A stretch of DNA of 64,000 nucleotides from Alkaliphilus transvaalensis ATCC 700919 (GCF_000621485.1 NZ_KK211288.1:1-64000), one strand, 5' to 3'; counted from the first letter of the stretch, positions 44,756 through 56,180 are shown. Numbers and translations: made by a program. Notes: generated from the letters alone by a model not told the origin.

Positions 44756-45817
44756 TTAATGGCTCTTTTCTTTGATTGAAAGCATTAGGTCATAAAACTT
44801 TTCAACTTCCTCAAAATGAGGAAAGTGGGCTGAGTTCTCAAACCATATAACTTCCTTATAGGGAGCTTGTAGTGCCTCAACATACTCTTCCACTAATTGA
44901 GGTGTAGTTAAATGATCCTGCCTTCCAACTGCAAAATATACTGGTACTTCGACAATTGGAATTGCTTCAATCAAATTTATATCCATTACTTTTTCAAACA
45001 TTAAATTGGCTGTAAAAAGACTTCCTATTACATATCTAATTCCATCTATTCCTGTATATTCAGGTGAAAATAAAAAACCATAGATGGTATCCTTTAGCGT
45101 GTTAATTTGTAGCTCTGTCCCATTATACCGATTTAGTATTTTTCTCTGTTTTGAGATATCCTTAACCATATTCCCATAGGGAGGTGGTCCGATTTCATCA
45201 AGAACCTTTAAGGCCTTATGGTCTTCATTTTCTTTAGCTACTCCATAAGCATAATGATAGGATATTTCTTCTCCTCTTTTCCAATCTATTACTTGCCCAA
45301 CACCGATATATGCTAATATTCTTTCTGGATATTGGGACACTACATGCAGTCCTAAGTCACTACCCCATGAATGTCCAACTAAATATACCTTTTCTTTATT
45401 ATATTCTCGACATAGGTAGTCAATTATTTCTACCGTATCTGCAATAAACTGTTCCCTAGTCATGGTTGTTTTTTCAGTACCAAAAGAGTAGGATTTACCT
45501 GATCCCCTCTGATCCCAATTAACAACAATGAATTCTTCTTCTAGCTTCTTCTGATACTTTCTAGCAAAACCAATTTGAGCATAGCTGGGGCCTCCATGCA
45601 AATTTAAGATTATGGGGTTTTCTATGTCAGTTCCTCTAACTAGCAACGATTGTTTTATTCCTCCTATTTCTACCATTTCCAGCTTAGCTACACTATTGGC
45701 ATATTTCTCTAATCCCTTATACTTTGGTGTTCTAGCAGGTAGAAATAGAATTAGCAAAATACCGAAACTAATAATCATTATGCTAATCTTAAAAAATGGT
45801 GCTAAGGAAATTTTCAT
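44756..45817 (-). CDS. Alpha/beta hydrolase, proline-iminopeptidase-like
   Basis: A 353-aa S33-type hydrolase tethered by an N-terminal hydrophobic helix (ISIMIISFGILLILFLP). LNLHGGPSYAQ (oxyanion hole), VNWDQRGSGKS, the nucleophile elbow GHSWGSDL and the late His in NSAHFPHF are present, so the catalytic triad seems intact. HGGP and DQRG are hallmarks of prolyl aminopeptidases, but the substrate is not certain. Single gene. Confidence 0.88.
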   Translation of the reverse strand: MKISLAPFFKISIMIISFGILLILFLPARTPKYKGLEKYANSVAKLEMVEIGGIKQSLLVRGTDIENPIILNLHGGPSYAQIGFARKYQKKLEEEFIVVNWDQRGSGKSYSFGTEKTTMTREQFIADTVEIIDYLCREYNKEKVYLVGHSWGSDLGLHVVSQYPERILAYIGVGQVIDWKRGEEISYHYAYGVAKENEDHKALKVLDEIGPPPYGNMVKDISKQRKILNRYNGTELQINTLKDTIYGFLFSPEYTGIDGIRYVIGSLFTANLMFEKVMDINLIEAIPIVEVPVYFAVGRQDHLTTPQLVEEYVEALQAPYKEVIWFENSAHFPHFEEVEKFYDLMLSIKEKSH

Positions 45818-46087
45818 GTTTACCCCCTAAATTTCTGAAGGTCTTAAGGGCCTTCTACTCCATAATGATTATACAAATCAAACATAAAGAAATGTAGAAA
45901 ATTTTACCATTAATTTACTTTCTTATACTAACATAAGTCCTTAACCTTATCAAGTAGGATTTCATAGCCAATGTACTAACCTACAGGCTACATCCTATAC
46001 CATACTATAAAAGGATGATAATAATGGCTTTCATTCTCTCCATTGTTGAAAACTAAACTGCTAGTATGAAAATTTCTAACAACAAAA

Positions 46088-46119
46088 AACTCCAAAGTAG
46101 GTAACCTACTTTGGAGCTT
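46088..46119 (-). terminator. Terminator overlapping the engB stop codon
   Basis: AAGCTCCAAAGTAGGT-TA-ACCTACTTTGGAGTT hairpin; the engB TAG lies inside the left arm, followed by TTTTTG. Confidence 0.85.
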
Positions 46120-46729
46120 CTTCCATTGTTATTGGTAAATTTCTGCTTGAGAATAAGTCTTCTATTGCTCCCCATAATTTATCAATTCCTTCCTTTTTCA
46201 AAGAAGAAATTGGAACAATTTTGTCCTCTGGAGCCATCTGCAAGGCTTCTCTAATTATTTTAAAATGTTTTTGTTGTTGAGATCTTGAAATTTTATCTGA
46301 TTTTGTTGCTACAACAATTGTTCCATATCCAAAGTGTTTAATCCAATCATACATTAGCTTGTCGTCTTCAGTTGGTTCATGACGAATATCTACCAACAGA
46401 ATTACTTCTTGTAGATTTGTTCTTGTTGAAAGATAGGTTTCCATAATCTTCCCCCAAGAAGCCCTCTCAGTTTTTGATACCTTAGCATAACCATAACCTG
46501 GCAGGTCTACAAGATAAAATTCTTTATTGATGATATAAAAGTTAATCGTTCTTGTCTTACCTGGATTCTGACTTACCCTAGCTAATTTTCTACGGTTTAA
46601 CAGTGTATTAATAGTAGAGGATTTCCCTACATTAGATCTACCAACCATTGCGATTTCAGGTAATAGGTCTTCTGGATATTGTTTCGGTGCAACTGCACTG
46701 ATGACAATATCAGCAGTCTTAATTTTCAT
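46106..46729 (-). CDS. engB: Ribosome-biogenesis GTPase EngB/YsxC
   Basis: A 207-aa essential GTPase that helps late assembly of the large ribosomal subunit. G1 [10 protein letters not shown]2 GKTRTIN, G3 DLPGYGYA and G4 TKSDKI are clear. The final residues and stop are encoded in the terminator stem. It overlaps the end of lon by 11 nt, the usual lon-engB order in Firmicutes. Confidence 0.97.
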   Translation of the reverse strand: MKIKTADIVISAVAPKQYPEDLLPEIAMVGRSNVGKSSTINTLLNRRKLARVSQNPGKTRTINFYIINKEFYLVDLPGYGYAKVSKTERASWGKIMETYLSTRTNLQEVILLVDIRHEPTEDDKLMYDWIKHFGYGTIVVATKSDKISRSQQQKHFKIIREALQMAPEDKIVPISSLKKEGIDKLWGAIEDLFSSRNLPITMEEAPK

Positions 46730-49073
46730 CTTTTTCTCCCCTTTTCAAGGCATGTTCCAATACCTCATCCATGTGTTCTACAAAAACAAAGTCTAATTTT
46801 TTTCTAACGTTTTCGGGGATATCCTCCATGTCCTTCTCATTTTCCTTAGGTAAAAGAACTTTTTGGATCCCAGCCCGTCTTGCGGCCAATACTTTTTCCT
46901 TTACACCACCAATAGCTAATACCCTACCCCGCAATGTAATTTCTCCTGTCATTGCCACATCTTTAGAAACAGGAATATTGGTTAATGCCGAAATAACAGC
47001 AGTAGCCATTGCTGTCCCAGCTGAAGGTCCATCCTTTGGAATAGCTCCTTCAGGGATATGAATATGAATATCCTTATTTGTATGGAAATCTGGATCAATG
47101 TTTAATTCATCTACCCTAGACCGAATATAACTAATCCCAGCCCTTGCTGATTCCTTCATTACATCCCCTAATTGTCCAGTTAAAACTAACTTTCCTTGAC
47201 CCTTCATAGGGGTTACTTCAATAGATAAGGTATCTCCACCAACGGGAGTCCAAGCTAGCCCTCTTACGATCCCTACTTCATCTTTTTTATTGATTAAGTC
47301 GTATCGGAAAATAGGTCGACCAAGGTACTTAACAAGATTAGTTGGATTTATTCTAACAAGTTTTACTTTATCTTCAACCATTTTCTTTGCAGCTTTACGG
47401 CAAACATTTGCAATTTGTCTTTCAAGATTTCTTACTCCAGACTCCTTTGTATAGTTATTGATAATATCCCTCAGGGCATTTTCTGAAACCTTAAGGTTTT
47501 CTGGTTTTAATCCATGTTCTTTAATTTGTTTAGGAAGGAGATATTTAGTGGCAATGTTCAGCTTCTCTTCATCGGTATAGCCCGCAATACGGATTACCTC
47601 CATACGATCAAGTAAAGGCCTTGGGATCGTATCTAAAGAATTGGCAGTCGTTACAAACATCACCTTAGAAAGATTAAAGGGAATTTCTAAGAAATGATCT
47701 GTAAAATCCGAGTTTTGCTCGGGATCTAGTACCTCTAGTAAAGCCGAAGCTGGATCTCCCCTAAAATCGCTGGCTAACTTGTCAATTTCATCTAATAATA
47801 ATACAGGATTTTTTGAGCCAACTTGTCTAATGGCCGATATAATTCTACCAGGGATTGCTCCAACATAGGTTCTTCTATGGCCCCTAATCTCTGCCTCATC
47901 CCTTACACCACCAAGAGACATCCTTACAAATTTACGATTTAATGCCCTTGCAATAGACTTTGCTATAGAGGTTTTACCCACCCCTGGAGGCCCTACTAAA
48001 CATAAAATGGGGCCTTTCATTGTTTTTGCAAGTTGACGTATTGCTAAGTATTCTAATATTCTATCTTTAACCTTTTCTAATCCATAGTGGTCTTCATCAA
48101 GAATAGCTGCCGACTCTTTAATATCAAGCTTGTCCTTTGTCTCCTTATTCCAAGGTAGATTAAGTACCCAATCAACGTAATTTCTTATGACACCAGTTTC
48201 TGCCGAAGAAGGAGATAATCTCAATAATCGCTCTATTTCACGATCAATTTTTTCGTTTATTTCCTTTGGTAGCTTTAATTTTGCTAACTTTTGTCGGAAC
48301 TCATCTACCTCTTCTACAACGCCCTCGTCTTCACCTAATTCCTTTTGAATCGCCTTCATTTGCTCCCTTAAATAGTACTCTTTTTGCACCTTATTAATTT
48401 GTTTTTTTACTCGACTATTTATCTTTTGTTCTATTTCTAGAATTTCAATTTCCTCTAAAAGAATTCTATAAAGGGTTTCTAGTCTTTCCCTTGGTTCAAA
48501 AGCCTCTAAAATTTCTTGTTTTTGAGACTGTTTTAAGGTAATATTCGCCCCTATGGTGTCGGCTAATCTGCCAGGCATATCAATTTCTGATACAGTCAAA
48601 AGTATTTCTGGTGAGATTTTGTTACTTACTTCTATGTATTGTTCAAATGCATCTAGTACACTTCGCATTAAGGCCTCAATGTCTCGATCCCCTTCTAACT
48701 CGGTTGGATGAATCTCTTCCTCAACTTCAACTAGAATATATGGCTCTTCTTGAGTAATGGTTTTAATTCTGGCTCTATTAATTCCTTCAATTAGGACACG
48801 AATGGTGTCGCCAGGCAATTTAAGCATTTGCTTAATTTTCGAGATGGTTCCAACTTGGTAAAAATCATCTGGGGTAGGCATATTGACTTCTGCTTCCTTT
48901 TGGGTGGCTAGAAAAATCAATTGATCATTTACCATAGCTTCTTCTAGAGCATTAATTGACCTCTGCCGTCCAACATCAAAATGAAGCACCATATATGGAA
49001 AAACCGTTAACCCCCTTAAGGGAATCATAGGAAGCTTTCGACCATTTTCATGAAGAATTTTATTTTCCTCCAA
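46719..49073 (-). CDS. lon: ATP-dependent protease Lon (LonA)
   Basis: Soluble AAA+ serine protease of about 784 aa that degrades damaged and regulatory proteins. It has the N-terminal substrate domain ([20 protein letters not shown]), AAA+ domain with [13 protein letters not shown] and LLLDEIDKL, and protease domain with the Ser-Lys dyad (DGPSAGTAM and [10 protein letters not shown]). The start is taken as TTG 49073, eight nt after AAGGAG; a GTG nine nt upstream overlaps the site. A TTGAAA-N17-TATAAT promoter stands ~90 nt upstream. I saw no clear CtsR or CIRCE element. Confidence 0.97.
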   Translation of the reverse strand: MEENKILHENGRKLPMIPLRGLTVFPYMVLHFDVGRQRSINALEEAMVNDQLIFLATQKEAEVNMPTPDDFYQVGTISKIKQMLKLPGDTIRVLIEGINRARIKTITQEEPYILVEVEEEIHPTELEGDRDIEALMRSVLDAFEQYIEVSNKISPEILLTVSEIDMPGRLADTIGANITLKQSQKQEILEAFEPRERLETLYRILLEEIEILEIEQKINSRVKKQINKVQKEYYLREQMKAIQKELGEDEGVVEEVDEFRQKLAKLKLPKEINEKIDREIERLLRLSPSSAETGVIRNYVDWVLNLPWNKETKDKLDIKESAAILDEDHYGLEKVKDRILEYLAIRQLAKTMKGPILCLVGPPGVGKTSIAKSIARALNRKFVRMSLGGVRDEAEIRGHRRTYVGAIPGRIISAIRQVGSKNPVLLLDEIDKLASDFRGDPASALLEVLDPEQNSDFTDHFLEIPFNLSKVMFVTTANSLDTIPRPLLDRMEVIRIAGYTDEEKLNIATKYLLPKQIKEHGLKPENLKVSENALRDIINNYTKESGVRNLERQIANVCRKAAKKMVEDKVKLVRINPTNLVKYLGRPIFRYDLINKKDEVGIVRGLAWTPVGGDTLSIEVTPMKGQGKLVLTGQLGDVMKESARAGISYIRSRVDELNIDPDFHTNKDIHIHIPEGAIPKDGPSAGTAMATAVISALTNIPVSKDVAMTGEITLRGRVLAIGGVKEKVLAARRAGIQKVLLPKENEKDMEDIPENVRKKLDFVFVEHMDEVLEHALKRGEKDEN

Positions 49074-49164
49074 ACAACTCACTCCTTATTTCATAATTTG
49101 TATCATTTAAGCTTTAGTTATTTCCAACTAATAGCTGTAATAGCTTATTTAGCAATCAGCTTTT

Positions 49165-49193
49165 ATTATAATCATTAATCCTTCTTTTTTCAA
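49165..49193 (-). promoter_or_regulatory. Sigma-A promoter of lon-engB
   Basis: On the minus strand TTGAAA (49193-49188), 17-nt spacer, TATAAT (49170-49165). Confidence 0.75.
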
Positions 49194-49364
49194 TATTGTA
49201 CCCTTTTTTTAATGGTTATATCAGCAGAAGATAAAGTAACTAGATAAAAATACTCATTTTTATTATTATATAATATCATATAATCCATCATTTTAACAAA
49301 CTTTACTAATTTGTCTTGATTCCAAGAACTTTGCCTAGATTAAAATTGATGAAAGAAATAATAT

Positions 49365-49411
49365 AAAAACCCCAACAAAACCTAAAAGATTAGGATCGTT
49401 TGTTAGGGCTT
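49365..49411 (-). terminator. Terminator of lonB
   Basis: GCCCTAACAAACGATCCTAA pairs with a TTAGGTTTTGTTGGGG arm, with a TTTTTAT tail on the minus strand. Confidence 0.75.
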
Positions 49412-49417
49412 CAATTT

Positions 49418-51106
49418 TTATTTAATATTTTGCTGATCATTGCCTAATGCAGCCACTAAAGGAATCGTTTCAGATATAGGATTATCTGTGTTAATATTCT
49501 CTTGATAAATGGCTTGTTTTATTACTTCTTCAATGTGGTCTACAGGAATAACTTCTAAACCCATTTCCTTAAATCTTTCTTGATAATTATCCTTTGGAAT
49601 AATTACCCTCCTACAACCTGCTTTCTTAGCAGCCTCAATCTTAGCCACTACACCACCTATTGGCTTTACCTTACCTCTAATGGATATTTCTCCGGTCATG
49701 GCAACTCGATTGTCGATAGGCTGATTGGTAATTGCTGAATAAATAGCTGTAACCATCGTAATACCTGCCGAAGGTCCATCGATAGGAATACCACCTGGAA
49801 AATTTAGATGGATATCATAATCTCTAGGATCTACATTAAGAAACTTTCTAATTACAGTTAATACATTGTCGACTGAATCAGAAGCTGTACTTCTTCTTTT
49901 TAATGTTTTTCCAGAAGCATTTGTTTCTTCCCTTTCAACGATGCCTGTTACAATAATTCTTCCCTTACCCTTTTCAGGTATCCTAATAGCAGAAGCTTCT
50001 ATTTCTATCATCATACCTAGGTTGGGACCGAATACACCTAATCCATTAACAAAACCAGCATAGGGTTGATTTTCTATCTTTTTCTCTGGTCTTGGTTGAT
50101 AATGACCACTTTCAATAACCCATTGTACATCAGCTAATGTTATTTGAAACCTATTTTGAGTTTGCACTAATCCGCTGGAAATTTGGATGATATTTACGGC
50201 TTCCCTTCCATTAGTTGCGTACTTTTTGATTTCTTCAATTGCGCCATCTTCTATTTCAAATTTACTTTTTTTACATGCATTTCTTGCTATTATACCAATC
50301 TCTTCTTGGGACAAGGGTCTAAAATAGATTTCTATACAACGGGATCTTAGGGCCGATGGTAGCTCTGCTGCTGTTCTTGTAGTCGCTGCCACAAGGCGAA
50401 AATCTGCTGGTAAACCATTTTGAAATATCTCATGTATATGACTTGGTACATTAGAATCTTCCGAATTATAATAAGCACTTTCTAAGTATACCTTACGATC
50501 TTCTAATACTTTTAAGAGCTTATTCATTTGAACGGGGTGTAATTCTCCTATTTCATCTAAAAAGAGAATACCGCCATGGGCTTTTGTCACTGCACCAGGC
50601 TTTGGTTGGGGTATGCCTGCTTGCCCTAGGGGCCCAGCTCCTTGATAAATGGGATCATGTACTGAACCCATAAGGGGATCGGCAATTCCTCTATCGTCAA
50701 ACCTTAATGTTGTTGCATCCATTTCTATAAATTTAGATTCTTCATTAAAGGGTGATATGGCACTCTTTTTTGCTTCTTCTAAGATTACTCTGGCGGCAGC
50801 TGTTTTACCAACACCAGGTGTCCCATATATAATAACATGTTGAGGGTTAGGACTACATAAGGCAGCCCTCAGGGCTTTTACTCCCTCTTCTTGACCAATA
50901 ATATCTTCAAGGGTAGAAGGTCTGGTAAATTCAGATAAAGGTACTGTTAGGGAACGATCCCTCAACTTCCTTAACTTATCCATTTCTTTTTTTGATTCCT
51001 TTTCAATTGCACTTTTGCTACCCTGTTGACTTTTAAGAAGACTCAAAAAATACAGTCCAATAATAACAGCAAAAAAGAATTGGACTAAAAAAAATACGCT
51101 AGGCAA
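49418..51106 (-). CDS. lonB: ATP-dependent protease LonB (spore-type, membrane-anchored)
   Basis: A 562-aa Lon-family protease lacking the long LonA N-domain. It has an N-terminal membrane helix (FFLVQFFFAVIIGLYFLSLL), AAA+ Walker A GTPGVGKTAAAR and Walker B LFLDEIGE, and a protease domain with Ser (DGPSAGITM) and Lys (GGVVAKIEAAKK). In Bacillus LonB is made in the forespore; here it lies head-to-tail with lon. It starts with TTG, eight nt after AAGGAGG. Confidence 0.95.
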   Translation of the reverse strand: MPSVFFLVQFFFAVIIGLYFLSLLKSQQGSKSAIEKESKKEMDKLRKLRDRSLTVPLSEFTRPSTLEDIIGQEEGVKALRAALCSPNPQHVIIYGTPGVGKTAAARVILEEAKKSAISPFNEESKFIEMDATTLRFDDRGIADPLMGSVHDPIYQGAGPLGQAGIPQPKPGAVTKAHGGILFLDEIGELHPVQMNKLLKVLEDRKVYLESAYYNSEDSNVPSHIHEIFQNGLPADFRLVAATTRTAAELPSALRSRCIEIYFRPLSQEEIGIIARNACKKSKFEIEDGAIEEIKKYATNGREAVNIIQISSGLVQTQNRFQITLADVQWVIESGHYQPRPEKKIENQPYAGFVNGLGVFGPNLGMMIEIEASAIRIPEKGKGRIIVTGIVEREETNASGKTLKRRSTASDSVDNVLTVIRKFLNVDPRDYDIHLNFPGGIPIDGPSAGITMVTAIYSAITNQPIDNRVAMTGEISIRGKVKPIGGVVAKIEAAKKAGCRRVIIPKDNYQERFKEMGLEVIPVDHIEEVIKQAIYQENINTDNPISETIPLVAALGNDQQNIK

Positions 51107-51312
51107 AAAGAAAACCTCCTTCCATAACTTTATATAAATAGTATGTACGGTGGTTTTCTTTTTATCCTTTAGAAAAAACTGATCTATGGTTACAATAATA
51201 GGAAGATTAAGTTTTTTATTTTTTTTATGATATAATAGATATGATCATTTAATATGAGGAAACTGCTATTCTCAGTTTTTCCTCATTCATCTTAATGTTA
51301 GGAGGAGTTATT

Positions 51313-51864
51313 TTGAAAAAATATTTAAGTCTCTTTTGGATTTTTTTCAAAGTTGGCGCCTTTACCTTTGGAGGCGGCTATGCAATGGTTCCAATTATCC
51401 AAAAAGAGATTGTGGAAAATGCAGAGCTTATTGAAAACGAGGAGTTTCTAGATATTATTGCCGTTTCTCAAAGCCTTCCAGGGGCCATTGCTGTCAATAC
51501 AACGATTTTTGTTGGTTTTAAATTATACGGTATCCTAGGAGCCTTAATGGCCTTACTAGGTACAGTTCTACCTTCTTTTTTAATTATTTTAGTTTTAGCA
51601 ACTTTTTATAATTTCATTAAAGATATACCCAGCATTCAAATGTTCTTTCATGGCGTTCGCCCAGCAATTGTAGCCCTTATTTTTATGGCTGCCCTTAAAT
51701 TAGGTAAAGCAATCGAAAGAAAAACCTTTAATTTGATTATTGCCGTTACTGCTTTTATTGCAATAGCAGTCTTTAATGTACATCCCATTTTTACCATTAT
51801 AGCTTGTGCAACAGCAGGTTTAGTTTATACCAAAAGAAAGGAGAAGGAAAATGGCGTTTCTTAG
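51313..51864 (+). CDS. Chromate-transporter (CHR) family half-protein 1
   Basis: A 183-aa membrane protein, one half of a split CHR pair. The family motif FGGGYAMVPIIQKE is at ~20-33, and SLPGAIAVNTTIFVGF at ~55-70. Start TTG 51313, seven nt after AGGAGG; an ATG at 51295 has no ribosome site. A leader hairpin (GAGGAAACTG...CAGTTTTTCCTC, ~51254-51287) precedes it. Overlaps the next gene by 14 nt, implying a heterodimer. Confidence 0.92.
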   Translation: MKKYLSLFWIFFKVGAFTFGGGYAMVPIIQKEIVENAELIENEEFLDIIAVSQSLPGAIAVNTTIFVGFKLYGILGALMALLGTVLPSFLIILVLATFYNFIKDIPSIQMFFHGVRPAIVALIFMAALKLGKAIERKTFNLIIAVTAFIAIAVFNVHPIFTIIACATAGLVYTKRKEKENGVS

Positions 51865-52375
51865 ATTATTTATCGCATTTTTAAAAATAGGAGCCTTTAG
51901 CTTTGGTGGGGGCTATGCAATGTTACCCCTTATAGAAGAAGAAATTGTCTACATTAATCAATGGCTAACCCATAGCGAGTTTATTGATATCATTGCAATC
52001 TCTGAAATGTCTCCTGGTCCCATCGCCATTAATGCTGCCACCTTTGTAGGTTTTAGATATCTAGGAGTAATGGGTTCAATTGTTGCTACCATAGGTGTTG
52101 TATTTACTTCCTTTGTTTTGGTTACAGGTTTAGCCCGCATTATTATTAAATATTATGATTCTTACATAGTTAAGGGGATATTTGCAGGGATTCGCCCAGC
52201 TGTAATTGGTTTAATTGCTGCCGCTTGTGTCTCGCTTTTTAAGACCTCAATAACTGATGTAAAGAGTTTGTTAATTGGTTTAGCTATTTTAGGTATTTTA
52301 TATAAAACTAAGCTCCATCCTATTGGAGTGATTCTATTGTCGGGGATCATGGGAATTGTTGTTTATTCCATTTAG
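51851..52375 (+). CDS. Chromate-transporter (CHR) family half-protein 2
   Basis: A 174-aa partner of the preceding gene with the same layout: FGGGYAMLPLIEEE and MSPGPIAINAATFVGF, with about five to six helices. Short-chain CHR pairs export chromate in Bacillus; in an anaerobe another anion is possible. AAAGGAG is near the ATG. Ends before a bidirectional terminator shared with clpX. Confidence 0.92.
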   Translation: MAFLRLFIAFLKIGAFSFGGGYAMLPLIEEEIVYINQWLTHSEFIDIIAISEMSPGPIAINAATFVGFRYLGVMGSIVATIGVVFTSFVLVTGLARIIIKYYDSYIVKGIFAGIRPAVIGLIAAACVSLFKTSITDVKSLLIGLAILGILYKTKLHPIGVILLSGIMGIVVYSI

Positions 52376-52456
52376 CTAAACTTCATTAATGGAAAACGAA
52401 AACTTTCCTGTTTACAATTCATCGTTATGATATTTTTTAAATTTCCTCAAAAAACT

Positions 52457-52491
52457 AAAGGGTAGATATTCCACCGAATATCTACCCTTTA
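52457..52491. terminator. Bidirectional terminator between CHR pair and clpX
   Basis: AAAGGGTAGATATT-CCACCG-AATATCTACCCTTT perfect stem. Confidence 0.9.
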
Positions 52492-52510
52492 TGATGATCA
52501 TAAACACATT

Positions 52511-53773
52511 TTATGATGCAGTTTCGTTCTGTTCTTTATCTTTTGTCTCTTTATAGATTACAGTTGGTCTTGTTCTGTTGGTTACTGTATCCTTGGTGAT
52601 AACTACTTTTTCTATACTATCATCTGAAGGTATGTCATACATGATATCTAACATGATTCCTTCTGTAATTCCTCTTAATCCTCTAGCACCAGTTTTTCTT
52701 TCAATTGCTTTTCTAGCAATTAACTCTAATGCACCCTCTTCAAATTCTAAGGCTACACCGTCTATTTCAAATAGCTTATTATACTGTTTCACTAAAGCAT
52801 TTTTGGGTTCTGATAGAATTTGAACTAAAGCAGCTTCATCCAGCTGATCTAAGGTTACCATTACTGGTAAACGACCAACAAATTCTGGTATCAAACCAAA
52901 TTTCAGTAAATCTTCTGGTTGGATATTTTTTAATAATTGACCTAAGTCTTTAATTTCTTTGCTTTTAACATCCGCTCCAAAGCCCATAGAGGTTTTTCCA
53001 ATTCTCTTTTGGATAATCTTCTCTACTCCATCAAAGGCTCCACCGCAAATAAATAATACATTTGTTGTATCAATTTGAATGAATTCTTGATGGGGATGTT
53101 TTCTTCCTCCTTGCGGTGGTACACTGGCTACTGTTCCTTCTAAAATTTTAAGTAACGCCTGCTGTACCCCTTCTCCACTAACATCTCTAGTGATGGATGG
53201 ATTTTCTGACTTTCTAGCAATTTTATCTACTTCATCAATATAGATAATTCCTTTTTCAGCCTTTTCTATATCATAATCTGCAGCTTGAATTAACTTTAAT
53301 AAAATATTTTCAACATCCTCACCAACATACCCAGCTTCTGTTAAAGAAGTTGCATCTGCAATGGCAAAGGGAACGTTTAGAATTTTAGCTAACGTTTGTG
53401 CTAATAATGTTTTACCAGAACCAGTTGGTCCCATCATAATGATGTTACTCTTTTGAAGTTCTACATCATCACTTTTAACATCCATATTTATTCTCTTGTA
53501 GTGGTTATATACTGCCACAGCAAGAGCTTTTTTGGCCTCTTCTTGCCCAATGACATACTGGTCTAGAATGTCTCTTATTTCCTTGGGTTTCGGTAAATTC
53601 GTTAAGTCAATATCAATATTCTCGTCAAATTCTTCCTGTATAATTTCTTGACAAAGCTCAATACACTCGTCACAGATATATACATTTGGTCCGGCAATCA
53701 ATCGTCTTACTTGATCTTGGGATTTACCGCAGAAGGAGCATTTTAGCTGCTTTTTATCCTCGAATCTAGACAT
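52511..53773 (-). CDS. clpX: ClpX ATPase subunit of ClpXP
   Basis: AAA+ unfoldase, 420 aa, that feeds tagged proteins to ClpP. The N-terminal zinc domain (CSFCGKSQ ... CDECIELC), Walker [13 protein letters not shown], Walker [12 protein letters not shown] and a ClpP-contacting loop reading MGFG rather than IGFG are present. The start is ATG 53773 after GAGGTG; GTG 53779 is less likely. It is the last gene of tig-clpP-clpX, with short gaps, the conserved Firmicute order. Confidence 0.97.
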   Translation of the reverse strand: MSRFEDKKQLKCSFCGKSQDQVRRLIAGPNVYICDECIELCQEIIQEEFDENIDIDLTNLPKPKEIRDILDQYVIGQEEAKKALAVAVYNHYKRINMDVKSDDVELQKSNIIMMGPTGSGKTLLAQTLAKILNVPFAIADATSLTEAGYVGEDVENILLKLIQAADYDIEKAEKGIIYIDEVDKIARKSENPSITRDVSGEGVQQALLKILEGTVASVPPQGGRKHPHQEFIQIDTTNVLFICGGAFDGVEKIIQKRIGKTSMGFGADVKSKEIKDLGQLLKNIQPEDLLKFGLIPEFVGRLPVMVTLDQLDEAALVQILSEPKNALVKQYNKLFEIDGVALEFEEGALELIARKAIERKTGARGLRGITEGIMLDIMYDIPSDDSIEKVVITKDTVTNRTRPTVIYKETKDKEQNETAS

Positions 53774-53794
53774 TTCCACACCTCTTTCACTGGC

Positions 53795-54379
53795 TTATTT
53801 TCTGAAGGTAATCACTTCGTCTATGATACCATATTCCTTTGCGTCTTGTGCCTCCATAAAGAAATCTCGGTCAGTATCCTTTTGAATTCTTTCTAACGGT
53901 TGACCTGTTCTTTCAGCTAAAATCTTATTAATGGTATCTCTCATCTTCAAGATTCTTTCAGCATGAATACGAATATCTTCTGCTTGCCCTCTTGTTCCAC
54001 CTAATGGTTGATGGATCATAATTTCAGCATTCGGTAAAGCAAAACGCTTACCCTTGGCTCCAGCAGCCAGTAAAAATGCTCCCATACTTGCTGCCATACC
54101 AATACATAAAGTAGATACATCTGGCTTAATGTAATTCATTGTATCGTATATAGCCATACCTGCTGTAATAGAACCACCAGGACTATTAATATAAATTTGA
54201 ATATCTTTGTCTGGGTCCTCTGCTTCAAGAAAGATTAATTGGGCTACAACTAAGCTAGCTGTAACGTCATTAACTTCGTCACTTAGAAAGATGATTCTTT
54301 CCTTTAATAATCTTGAATAAATGTCGTAGGATCTTTCACCTCTATTTGTTTGTTCTACGACTACTGGTACCAATGCCAT
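53795..54379 (-). CDS. clpP: ATP-dependent Clp protease proteolytic subunit
   Basis: A 194-aa serine peptidase forming the double-heptamer chamber. Triad visible: Ser in GMAASMGAF, His in IMIHQPLGG and Asp in [22 protein letters not shown] precedes the ATG. It is between tig and clpX and partners the latter. Confidence 0.98.
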   Translation of the reverse strand: MALVPVVVEQTNRGERSYDIYSRLLKERIIFLSDEVNDVTASLVVAQLIFLEAEDPDKDIQIYINSPGGSITAGMAIYDTMNYIKPDVSTLCIGMAASMGAFLLAAGAKGKRFALPNAEIMIHQPLGGTRGQAEDIRIHAERILKMRDTINKILAERTGQPLERIQKDTDRDFFMEAQDAKEYGIIDEVITFRK

Positions 54380-54409
54380 AATTATCTCCCTCCCAAATAC
54401 AATTATTTA

Positions 54410-55696
54410 TTAAGATATCTTGGCATGATCTACTAAGAAATCAATTGTTTTTCTAACTACGATATTCTCTTTAAAGAAAGCTAAATCTGAATCTCTTAAA
54501 TTAGATTTAAACTGCTCTAAGTCTTGCTTATATTGAGCTGCTAATTTTTCCATTTCTGCTTGAAGTTCTTCTTCAGTTGCTTCAATTGCCTCTAATTTAC
54601 TAATCTTCTCTAGAACAAGTTGTGTTTTAACTCTTGCTTCAGCATCAGATCTCATTTGGTCTCTTAATGCACTTTCATCAGTTCCAGTCATTTGATAGTA
54701 ATAGTCTAAGTTTAGCCCTTGATAGCTTAATTGATAAGAGAAGTCTCTTAACATACTATCAATTTGTCTCTCTATAACAGGGTTTGGAATATCGATATTT
54801 ACTGTATCAACAATTGATTCTATCACATCATTTTTTACTTCTTCTTCAGCTCTATTCTTAGCTTGGTCTTCTAACTTAGTTCTAATATCTGCCTTTAATT
54901 CATCAAGAGTATCAAATTCAGATATATCTTTAGCAAACTCATCATCTAAAGCAGGCATTTCTTTTTCTTTTATCTCATGGATTTTAACTTCAAATGTAGC
55001 CTCTTTACCTGCTAAATCTTCTGAATGATATTCATCTGGGAAGGTTACTTGTACCTTTACTTCATCACCGATATTAGCACCAATTAATTGCTCTTCGAAT
55101 CCTGGAATAAAACGACCAGAACCAATTAGAAGGGATTGTTTTTCAGCTGTTCCACCTTCAAAAGCTACCCCATCAGCAAATCCTTTGTAATCAATAATTA
55201 CCATATCTTGATCCTTAATTGGACGATCTTCAATAGCAATCATTCTTGAATTCTTTTCTAACATGTTATCTAGTTCTTTTTGTAGATCCTCTTCTTGTAC
55301 ATTATACTCTTTTTTCTCTACTTCTATACCTTTATAGTTGTCGATCTCAAAATCAGGCATTACTTCAACAATTGCAGTAAATACAATATCTTCACCCTTC
55401 TTAATCTCTTCAACGTCGATTTCTGGACGGTCTACAGGATCAATATTATGTAGCTCTAATGCTGCCTCATAAACCTCTGGTAAACAGATATTAATTGCTT
55501 CCTCATAGAAAACCTCTTTACCATATTGAGCTTCGATAATCTTTCTTGGTGCTTTACCTTTTCTAAAGCCTGGAATATTAAATCTCACCTTTAGTTTATT
55601 GTAGGCTTTATTGATGGCTTCTTCAAACTTTTCTGGCCCAACAACCAACTTTAGTGTGATTTTATTATCTTCTTGCTTAATGATTTCTGAATTCAT
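54410..55696 (-). CDS. tig: Trigger factor
   Basis: Ribosome-bound chaperone and peptidyl-prolyl isomerase, 428 aa. The ribosome-binding signature is FNIPGFRKGKAPRKIIE (~35-50), the PPIase domain is ~150-240 (DMVIIDYKGFADG), and a helical C-terminal chaperone domain follows. First gene of tig-clpP-clpX, with AGGAGGAAC before the ATG. Confidence 0.97.
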   Translation of the reverse strand: MNSEIIKQEDNKITLKLVVGPEKFEEAINKAYNKLKVRFNIPGFRKGKAPRKIIEAQYGKEVFYEEAINICLPEVYEAALELHNIDPVDRPEIDVEEIKKGEDIVFTAIVEVMPDFEIDNYKGIEVEKKEYNVQEEDLQKELDNMLEKNSRMIAIEDRPIKDQDMVIIDYKGFADGVAFEGGTAEKQSLLIGSGRFIPGFEEQLIGANIGDEVKVQVTFPDEYHSEDLAGKEATFEVKIHEIKEKEMPALDDEFAKDISEFDTLDELKADIRTKLEDQAKNRAEEEVKNDVIESIVDTVNIDIPNPVIERQIDSMLRDFSYQLSYQGLNLDYYYQMTGTDESALRDQMRSDAEARVKTQLVLEKISKLEAIEATEEELQAEMEKLAAQYKQDLEQFKSNLRDSDLAFFKENIVVRKTIDFLVDHAKIS

Positions 55697-55839
55697 TTAT
55701 GTTCCTCCTCTATTTAGTTTACCATTTATTAGTTTTTTATTTAACTATTAAATTGCATACAATATTAAAATATTTAATAAGCTCATTTGTCTTCTAACGT
55801 AATATATTTCTTACTAAATATACCCAGTTATCTATAAAA

Positions 55840-55936
55840 TAAAGCCTTCCTAAGAAGATTAATTGGCAGACTTTCCTTGAAATACATGAAATCATATCAA
55901 AATTAACCCTGAATTCTATAATTTCCTATGTATTAC
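55840..55936 (+). repeat. Dispersed intergenic repeat, weak copy E
   Basis: TAAAGCCTTCCTAAGAAGAT resembles the left end of copies A-C; TTGAAATACAT and TTCCTATGTATTA match copy F. Confidence 0.45.
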
Positions 55937-55965
55937 AAAAAACATCCATATGATCTACTGGATGT
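55937..55965 (-). terminator. Leftward terminator hairpin
   Basis: ACATCCA-GTAGATCATA-TGGATGT followed by TTTTTTG on the minus strand, ~215 nt after the 65-aa membrane protein gene. Confidence 0.65.
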
Positions 55966-56180
55966 CTAACATACATAATGAATGCTTATCATATTAATAC
56001 TATCTAATTTCACTATTATTGTCAACATATAGGAGTTTATTAATTAACTATTTTTCAATTATGGGCACAATCTTTATATTTTAATCAATTTCCCCTGTAT
56101 TCTTTAAGGCTACCCTCTTCTTTACTTTTTCATTATTATCAGCCCTATTCTAAATTAAGATAAACATAGACAAAATAAGC

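Larger units (their letters stand above)
49074..49417. other. Intergenic region between lonB and lon
   Basis: About 340 bp holding the lon promoter and the lonB terminator. No gene seen in the rest. Confidence 0.6.
55697..56180. other. Intergenic region upstream of tig, 484 bp
   Basis: Holds a dispersed-repeat-like copy (55840-55936) and a leftward hairpin terminator (55937-55965). No coding sequence recognised; the tig promoter is not obvious by eye. Confidence 0.55.
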